A stretch of DNA of 64,000 bases, taken from NCBI GenBank assembly GCA_018242725.1, contig JAFEBI010000015.1, forward strand, positions 1 through 64,000, given 5' to 3'. The notes under the pieces are model-generated. The model was given only the letters and a program-made list of their open reading frames with translations, had not been told where the DNA came from and ran no database searches. Numbering within the stretch: the first letter of the stretch is position 1; every line of letters begins with the position of its first letter. Of this stretch, positions 58,881-64,000 are shown in pieces. Source of the DNA: Nitrospira sp. GTDB taxonomy: Bacteria; Nitrospirota; Nitrospiria; Nitrospirales; Nitrospiraceae. The position numbers were made by a program, and so were the translations under genes.

Positions 58881-60014
58881 TTACCGCTGGCTCAAGGGGA
58901 TGTAGGGTCGATTATGCTCGCCGGCATAGATTTGGTCAGGCCGAAAGAGTTTATTTTCGCGCAACTGCTCCAACCAATGGGCGAGCCAGCCCGATACCCG
59001 TGCCATGGCAAAAAGTGGGGTAAAGAGATCGACGTCGATCCCCATCTTGTCGTAGATAATGCCGGAGTAGAAATCGACGTTCGGATAGATGCCCTTACTG
59101 TTCAATAATTCCCCCGCCGTCTGTTCGACCGCGAGCGCTATCTCATACAGAGGAGAGCTTCCACATTCTTGAAACAATCGTCGGCAGAGGGCCTGCAGCA
59201 CTGTGGCCCGTGGATCTTTGACCTTATAGACACGGTGGCCGAACCCCATCAGTTTTTTCTTGTTCTGCAGCGCTCCCTCAACATAGTCCCGCGCCTTCTC
59301 GGCGACGCCGATCTCCTTCAGCATCACCACCACTTCTTCGTTCGCCCCACCGTGCAGGGGCCCTTTCAAAGCGCCGATCGACGAGGCCACGACGGTATAG
59401 GGATCGGCAAGCGTGGACGCCGTGACAAGCCCTGTAAACGTGGAGGCATTCATCGTGTGTTCGGCATGGAGGATCAGGCAGTCGTCGAACACTTCCGCCC
59501 ACACCGGTGGCGTGACCGACTCCGTCAGCATGTACAAGAAGTTTTCGCTGAACCCGAGATCATCGCGAGGAGAAATCGGATCGTCACCATGACGCAGTCT
59601 CGCCCAGGCCGCCACAATCGTCGGCACCTTCGCGACAAGCCGGACGGCACTCCAATAGTTATTCTCGATGTCCTTGACGTTGCGACCTGGGTAGAACATC
59701 CCGAGCGCCGCCACCGCTGCCTGCAGCGCGTCCATAGGATGTCCCGACTCCGGCAGGCATTTCAGCAGATCGATGATACGGAACTTGATGCGTCGATGAT
59801 GGGTGACGTCCGTCGTCCATTGGTGAAGTTCGCGCGTCGAGGGCAGATGGCCGAAGAGAAGGAGGTACGCTGTTTCCAGATATGATGAATCTGAGCAGAG
59901 CGTTTCCACTCGAATCCCACGATATTCGAGAATCCCTCGCTGACCGTCCACATCGCTGATCGATGAGGTGGCAGCCGGCACTCCGGCAAGACCCGGCATG
60001 AAATCATGTGGCAT
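58881..60014 (-). CDS. gltA: Citrate synthase
   Basis: The 377-residue enzyme has the citrate synthase catalytic set: LHAEHTMNAST, GPLHGGANEEV, GFGHRVYK and NVDFYSGIIYDKMGI. It joins oxaloacetate and acetyl-CoA. The length fits the smaller bacterial type; methylcitrate synthase is less likely but possible. It is one of four central carbon enzymes in the window. Confidence 0.92.
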   Translation of the reverse strand: MPHDFMPGLAGVPAATSSISDVDGQRGILEYRGIRVETLCSDSSYLETAYLLLFGHLPSTRELHQWTTDVTHHRRIKFRIIDLLKCLPESGHPMDALQAAVAALGMFYPGRNVKDIENNYWSAVRLVAKVPTIVAAWARLRHGDDPISPRDDLGFSENFLYMLTESVTPPVWAEVFDDCLILHAEHTMNASTFTGLVTASTLADPYTVVASSIGALKGPLHGGANEEVVVMLKEIGVAEKARDYVEGALQNKKKLMGFGHRVYKVKDPRATVLQALCRRLFQECGSSPLYEIALAVEQTAGELLNSKGIYPNVDFYSGIIYDKMGIDVDLFTPLFAMARVSGWLAHWLEQLRENKLFRPDQIYAGEHNRPYIPLSQR

Positions 60015-60196
60015 GGTGCCTCTCTCGAACGTACCAAGACCGCACGCGCGTCACCTGTCTTCTCACTATCATACCCCAATCACAGCGGCGCGTCATCCTT
60101 GCAATGGCCATATTCCACTTGGCATACTGAATTTGTAAAACGAGAATCACCACTCGTTGAAACCTGGCACGACACGGTAAGGAACTGCAGACGGAG

Positions 60197-60589
60197 ATGA
60201 GACGGATCGCCATCCTCATGAGGAGCTTTCTTGTCCTCCTTGCGAGCGTTCTGTGCGCGTCACCAGTCATAAGTGAAGGTGATGTCATCGCCTTTGCCGT
60301 CGTCAGTGAAGTTCCAAAGGACAGGACACGAGTTCCGGCTAAAGTGGCCATCGAGGGAACGGTCGCCGACATGCCGCTGCTTGCTTCTGATCAAATCTTG
60401 TCGAATTTAGCCTGGAAACAGTTGGAATTCTGTCACGCATTGAAGCTGGAGGGGCACAAAACCTCCGAGGGATTTCGCGTCCACACGGTGCGCGCCATTG
60501 ATAGCGCGATGTTACCCATGGTGTTACAGGGATTCGCGGGAGACTGTCTATTGAAAAGGGCCTTGGAAGTCGCTCCCTTTGTCGACTAA
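60197..60589 (+). CDS. Unknown secreted protein
   Basis: I do not recognise this 130-residue protein. A signal peptide (FLVLLASVLCASPVIS) is followed by a small beta-rich domain with FCHALKLEGHKTSEGF and CLLKRALEVA. Two mature-part Cys (about 79 and 117) could be disulfide-linked. An ATG seven codons downstream is also possible. Confidence 0.65.
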   Translation: MRRIAILMRSFLVLLASVLCASPVISEGDVIAFAVVSEVPKDRTRVPAKVAIEGTVADMPLLASDQILSNLAWKQLEFCHALKLEGHKTSEGFRVHTVRAIDSAMLPMVLQGFAGDCLLKRALEVAPFVD

Positions 60590-60613
60590 CATCGCTATAC
60601 ACGGTAAGGAGCT

Positions 60614-60732
60614 GCGGCCTCGCGCGGTACAATGTGCATCGTGGGCTTTGGCGAGTCCGGTCGAGCCTTGTATTGGGGTGGGGGTTGAGAACGGAATGTA
60701 TTTTTGAACATCCTGCAGAACAACGTTGATTA
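60614..60732 (+). repeat. Dispersed intergenic repeat, copy A
   Basis: This copy contains GCGGCCT, GGGGTGGG, then TTTTTGAACATCCTG (from 60701) and GTTGATTA at the end. A similar copy lies 1 kb on at 61631-61724. The 3' part is best conserved. Confidence 0.6.
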
Positions 60733-61101
60733 TGAGGTACAGTCGGGGCACTGTTCCGGTTCCGGATCGGACTCGCATTCTTCAATCGTCAGAGGAAAGA
60801 GCAGATCGCAGGAGCGGCAGGAACGGATCTCAAAGTACGGAACGGCCTGCTCGTCAATTTCGGTCGGAAGGAGGAGCTCTCTCGGATCATACCCGACAAG
60901 CGCCTCATCGCTGAACTTCACCACGGCGAGTCGGTCGTTGAAGGCCTCAAAGGTCGCTTCCTGAGCTTTACGACTCAGAACATGCCCCAAAACAAAAACC
61001 GGCTGGCCCTTACGTTTGATGCGAAGATCCTTTAACGTTCGTTGAGAGGCCGTGGCACAGGCAAATTGACCGGCGGAACTGGTTCCAACCCAGGGCATCA
61101 T
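60730..61101 (-). CDS. Unknown protein with C-terminal zinc-ribbon-like motif
   Basis: I do not recognise this protein of about 123 residues. Its C-terminus has CRSCDLLFP and CPDC, a likely zinc-binding pair. The rest is beta-rich (PVFVLGHVLSRKAQ, DERLAVVKF-like). Its start region is divergent from the ArsC-like gene at 61192. The start may be at 61098 or 61101. Confidence 0.65.
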   Translation of the reverse strand: MMPWVGTSSAGQFACATASQRTLKDLRIKRKGQPVFVLGHVLSRKAQEATFEAFNDRLAVVKFSDEALVGYDPRELLLPTEIDEQAVPYFEIRSCRSCDLLFPLTIEECESDPEPEQCPDCTS

Positions 61102-61191
61102 TCGATCCAATTCTCAAGCAAGACGATTGAGTGGGAGTACCATAGACTAAAAAAACTCGTCAAGACAGGTCTTTTTCACCAAGGAGTCACA

Positions 61192-61542
61192 ATGGCACAT
61201 GTTACGATCTATCAGAAGCCAACCTGCACCACATGCCGACAAGTTGTCCAGCTGCTCAAAGACAGCGGAAAGCCGTACACAGCGATCAACTATTATGAAC
61301 ACCCTTTCACAAAAGAACAGCTACAGAACTTATTGAAGAAGGCAGGACTCTCCCCTCGGGATGTGCTTCGCACCAAGGAAGAGATCTATCAGGAGCTGGG
61401 ACTGGCGAAGAAACAGCTTTCTGATGATGAACTGCTCGACCTCATGGTTAAACACCCGGACCTGATTCAGCGACCGATCGTGGAGAAAGGCGACCAGGCC
61501 GTGCTGGCAAGACCGGCAGACTCGATCAAGAAACTTTTGTAG
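61192..61542 (+). CDS. ArsC/Spx-family thioredoxin-fold protein
   Basis: The 116-residue protein from ATG 61192 has the family CxxC (VTIYQKPTCTTCRQV), the helical insertion (LRTKEEIYQELGL) and DLIQRPIVEKGDQAVLARP, as in arsenate reductase/Spx proteins. AAGGAG precedes the ATG. No ars gene is nearby, so a general thiol role is as likely as arsenate reduction. Confidence 0.85.
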   Translation: MAHVTIYQKPTCTTCRQVVQLLKDSGKPYTAINYYEHPFTKEQLQNLLKKAGLSPRDVLRTKEEIYQELGLAKKQLSDDELLDLMVKHPDLIQRPIVEKGDQAVLARPADSIKKLL

Positions 61543-61630
61543 GATGTTGGAAACGTCCTCAGTTTCACTCTCGCATCGCTCAACGACTTAACATACAAAG
61601 CAACGTCTGTCTCGCCTCTACACTCTCTCT

Positions 61631-61724
61631 GCGGCCTTGCTCGGTGAAAGACGTACCTTGGCGCGCTGGGGTGGGCGGGTGAGGAACGATGGCCTTTTTG
61701 AACATCCTGTGGCCACGTCGATTA
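61631..61724 (+). repeat. Dispersed intergenic repeat, copy B
   Basis: This copy contains GCGGCCT, GGGGTGGG and TTTTTGAACATCCTG (61695-61709), ending GTCGATTA, in the same orientation as copy A at 60614-60732. It lies just before the rnd stop codon on the opposite strand. Confidence 0.6.
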
Positions 61725-61737
61725 CGTCCCTAACCAC

Positions 61738-62946
61738 TCAGCGGTCGGTGGTCGGCTCGGTAGGCGACCACCGGATCGCGCGTGTGGTTGGGTCGACGGT
61801 AAAAGCTAGCTTCCCATCCAACGCTTCGAGTAACAGATCTCCGACCAAGATTCGTCGCCACCCCTTGAGGAGGGGGAGATCCAATGTCGAGCGGTTGACT
61901 TTAGCATCAACCAACTCTTGAAGATCGGACGTTGTGGCCAAGAGGGTCGGCGCGATCGCTTCTTGCAGTGCTCGTGCCTTCACGATGGCCTGTAACAGCT
62001 CGACCAATCCATTGAATTCCGGTTCGGGTTTGCGCTCTTTGTTGAGCGCCGGCCAGGCTGTCGATGGAAGCGCGAGCGCGGCCTGAATCGTCGCGAGAAT
62101 CGACTCTCCATTACGGTCAATCTCGGAACCGTGAAGCCCCCTGACTTTGCGCAACTCATCCTGATGCCGTGGCGGATGCCGCGCGAGTTGGAGGAGGACT
62201 TCGTCCCGAACGACTCGGTTGCGAGGCACATTGCGCCGCTTCGCTTCCCCTTCACGCCAAGCTGCAAGCTCCCGGAGGACTGCCGCCGCCTTCGGCTTCA
62301 GTTGATCCCATCCCCGGATCCGTTGATAGCGTTCTTGCGGCTCCCGCCGAGACTCGCCGACCGCTCCTTCGAGACGCGCAAACTCTTCATGGACCCACGG
62401 CAACCGACCAAGTTTGGACAACTTGGTCTGCAGATGATCATGGATCGCCAAGAGAAACGTCACATCTTCAAGCGCATAGGCCAGTTGATCGTGAGACAAC
62501 GGGCGAGCACTCCAATTGGTAAACGTATGGGCCTTGTCCAATCGTCTCCCATGTACCCGCTGCACAAGATTGGCATAGGCAACCTGCTGGCCAAAGCCCA
62601 CCATGGCTGCCGCGATCTGGGTATCGAAGAACGGTTTTGGAATCTGGCCAGCATGAACCGCAAAAAGATCCAGATCTTGCCGCCCGGCATGCACGACCTT
62701 TTGAACCCGCTCATCGCAGACGACTTCCCAGAATTTATCGAGGCCACCCTCCGACAACACTGCCGGGAAATCGATGACGGCCGCCGTCTGTTCGGTCGCA
62801 ACTTGAATCAGCTCAAGCTTGGGAACGAAACTGTCCTCCCCGACGAATTCGGTATCCAGCGCCAAGCGGGGACTGTCACGAAGTTGCTGGCACAATTCGC
62901 CGAGCTCACTGGCACTCGTAATGTACTGTGGTGGAGTGGACATCAT
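61738..62946 (-). CDS. rnd: Ribonuclease D
   Basis: The 402-residue protein has the DEDD exonuclease motifs (LALDTEFVGEDSF, HAGRQDLDLF, AYALEDVTFLLAI) and HRDC-type helical domains in the C-terminal half (RNRVVRDEVLLQLARHPPR). It trims the 3' ends of tRNAs and other RNAs. Three in-frame start codons are adjacent at 62943-62949. It lies 10 bp after the J-domain gene stop. Confidence 0.93.
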   Translation of the reverse strand: MMSTPPQYITSASELGELCQQLRDSPRLALDTEFVGEDSFVPKLELIQVATEQTAAVIDFPAVLSEGGLDKFWEVVCDERVQKVVHAGRQDLDLFAVHAGQIPKPFFDTQIAAAMVGFGQQVAYANLVQRVHGRRLDKAHTFTNWSARPLSHDQLAYALEDVTFLLAIHDHLQTKLSKLGRLPWVHEEFARLEGAVGESRREPQERYQRIRGWDQLKPKAAAVLRELAAWREGEAKRRNVPRNRVVRDEVLLQLARHPPRHQDELRKVRGLHGSEIDRNGESILATIQAALALPSTAWPALNKERKPEPEFNGLVELLQAIVKARALQEAIAPTLLATTSDLQELVDAKVNRSTLDLPLLKGWRRILVGDLLLEALDGKLAFTVDPTTRAIRWSPTEPTTDR

Positions 62947-62956
62947 CACCGATCCA

Positions 62957-63586
62957 TCATTCCGAAGGGTTATAGGGGTGATCCGGCGGCCGCATCGGCT
63001 CTGTGTTACTCAGGCTGAGGTATTCCTTCAGGAATTGATAGGCTTCCAGCATCCGGCGCAGTTCCGGTTCAGAGCTCCGATCACCGTTATTGGCATCGGG
63101 ATGGAGTTGCTTGGCCTTCACTCGGAAAGACGCCGTCACATCCGCCAGCGAGCTCCCGAACTCGACTCCCATGATCGCATAGGCATCCACCGCGTTATTC
63201 ACCCCGCTCGGATTTTCAGACAAGGACCCCGCTCCACTGGCCGCTTTCAACATGTCGGCCAGACTGACCCGCTTACGCCGCCGCCGTGGGCGTTCCCGAA
63301 TTTCGCTGTCGAACTCATCCCATCGATCTTCGACAAATTCCAACCGAGACTCTAGCCGCATGGCGCCGCTCAAATCCCGAACCACCTCCAGCTCTTCTTC
63401 AATTTCGACCAGAGACCTGATGACTTCCTCCAGGCCATGTTCCACCTGAAAAAACCCATCCACCCGTTCTTCCATCATGGTCTCGACGGCCACATCCAGA
63501 CTTTCTTCGGTTTTTGCGCGCAATGAACCAATCCGTTTTTGCATGCCTGTTCGGAACTTCAAAAATTTGGCGGTGGAAAACGGCAT
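62957..63586 (-). CDS. J-domain protein
   Basis: The 209-residue protein has a long coiled-coil N-terminal region (about 20-95) and a C-terminal J domain with the HPD tripeptide in VKAKQLHPDANNGD. J domains activate Hsp70 ATPase, so this is a DnaK co-chaperone with a client-specific arm. It is co-directional with rnd, 10 bp upstream of it. Confidence 0.85.
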   Translation of the reverse strand: MPFSTAKFLKFRTGMQKRIGSLRAKTEESLDVAVETMMEERVDGFFQVEHGLEEVIRSLVEIEEELEVVRDLSGAMRLESRLEFVEDRWDEFDSEIRERPRRRRKRVSLADMLKAASGAGSLSENPSGVNNAVDAYAIMGVEFGSSLADVTASFRVKAKQLHPDANNGDRSSEPELRRMLEAYQFLKEYLSLSNTEPMRPPDHPYNPSE

Positions 63587-63686
63587 CGTGCTCCCCTGAT
63601 TCCCAAGGGGCGCATTCTACCACAGGGGCTACGTCGGTCTGAAGACTCAAGAAACCATGCGACACCGGGTGATAAAAGGAACAAAA

Positions 63687-64000
63687 TTACTCGGACAGAG
63701 GTGGATCGTCCTCTTTCGCCCGTCTTCTAGCCACGCCGCTCGCGCGGGCTGCGGCAGCCACGGCCCGCGACACACGAGGAACGACCTCCTTATCGAAGAC
63801 GCTGGGAATAATGTAATCCTCACTCAGCGTATTCTCCGGAATCACATGGGCAATGGCCTGTGCAGCCGCGAGCTTCATCGCCTCGTTGATCTCACTCGCT
63901 TGAGCATCAAGCGCTCCCCGGAAAATCCCCGGAAATGCCAGTGCATTGTTGATCTGATTCGGATAATCCGAGCGCCCTGTGGCGAAGATCGTACTATGGG
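63687..64000 (-). CDS. Malic enzyme (partial, C-terminal part)
   Basis: The frame runs off the end of the window; the 3' end of about 104 codons is seen. It has [28 protein letters not shown] and the C-terminal [26 protein letters not shown], typical of NAD(P)-dependent malic enzymes. It converts malate to pyruvate and CO2. The 5' part is missing. Confidence 0.85.
   Translation of the reverse strand, partial: HSTIFATGRSDYPNQINNALAFPGIFRGALDAQASEINEAMKLAAAQAIAHVIPENTLSEDYIIPSVFDKEVVPRVSRAVAAAARASGVARRRAKEDDPPLSE

Overview
The window is 64 kb of densely coded bacterial chromosome with moderately high GC. It is ordinary housekeeping sequence: I see no prophage, transposase, CRISPR array, rRNA or plasmid-type gene. 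The gene content suggests a Nitrospira-like member of the Nitrospirota. It combines a two-gene pyruvate carboxylase, citrate synthase, class II fumarase and malic enzyme, two small ferredoxin genes, an NtrY/NtrX pair, a haem operon, a squalene/phytoene synthase, a DUF1844 protein and many secreted proteins of unknown function. Two intergenic copies of a TTTTTGAACATCCTG-type repeat fit my memory of Nitrospira genomes. The genus is an inference; no marker gene such as nxr, amo or rRNA lies in the window.

Layout. 0.1-4.4 kb: Sel1 lipoprotein, monohaem cytochrome c, queC, a DksA-like zinc-finger protein, apt, a group 2 sigma-70 factor and acylphosphatase, mostly on the minus strand. 4.8-7.7 kb: tRNA-Pro(CGG), alanine dehydrogenase, then a plus-strand operon with a Cys-pair protein, a thioredoxin-like [2Fe-2S] ferredoxin, an unknown protein and a seven-cysteine bacterial-type ferredoxin. 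7.8-13.4 kb: squalene/phytoene synthase, htpX, two unknowns, an MFS transporter, a small lipoprotein and yqeY. 13.5-18.8 kb: a signalling block (REC protein, REC-GGDEF diguanylate cyclase, GAF hybrid histidine kinase with two receivers, Hpt protein), then tRNA-Ala(CGC) and a PilZ protein. 18.9-26.9 kb: purN/purM, ntrX/ntrY, DUF1844, mazG plus a membrane-anchored unknown. 27-31.3 kb: unknowns, a secreted PD40-like propeller protein, a 5'-truncated methyltransferase and an FAD/NAD(P) oxidoreductase. 31.4-35 kb: the hemE-hemH-hemY operon. 35.3-41.9 kb: a fatty-acid desaturase with a clear promoter and candidate operator, an EamA transporter, small proteins, an FmdB zinc ribbon, a PstS-like binding protein, an IPT/TIG protein, a nucleotidyltransferase and an HMA-like protein. 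42-51.4 kb: an outer-membrane-like protein, pyruvate carboxylase A and B, an alpha/beta-hydrolase lipoprotein, a lipoprotein thiol peroxidase, sthA, tenA with a SemiSWEET gene, and a frameshifted small gene. 51.4-64 kb: tex, a C40-type lipoprotein peptidase, fumC, a metallophosphoesterase, hsp20, citrate synthase, unknowns, an ArsC-like protein, RNase D, a J-domain protein and the 3' part of a malic enzyme gene.

How the genes fit together. PycAB, citrate synthase, FumC and malic enzyme handle the pyruvate-oxaloacetate-malate-fumarate part of central carbon metabolism, and SthA balances NADH and NADPH. The ferredoxin operon could supply low-potential electrons. The phosphorelay block is built to make or control cyclic di-GMP, and the nearby PilZ protein could read it. 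NtrY/NtrX, the group 2 sigma factor and the DksA-like protein form the regulatory layer.

The points most worth following up are the seven-cysteine ferredoxin and its operon, the GTG-start SemiSWEET gene coupled to tenA, the lipidated thiol peroxidase without a resolving cysteine, the frameshift at an A6 run at 51229-51234, the inverted repeat between desaturase promoter and gene, and the dispersed repeat pair near 61 kb. I found no gene cluster I would call an entirely new system with confidence.
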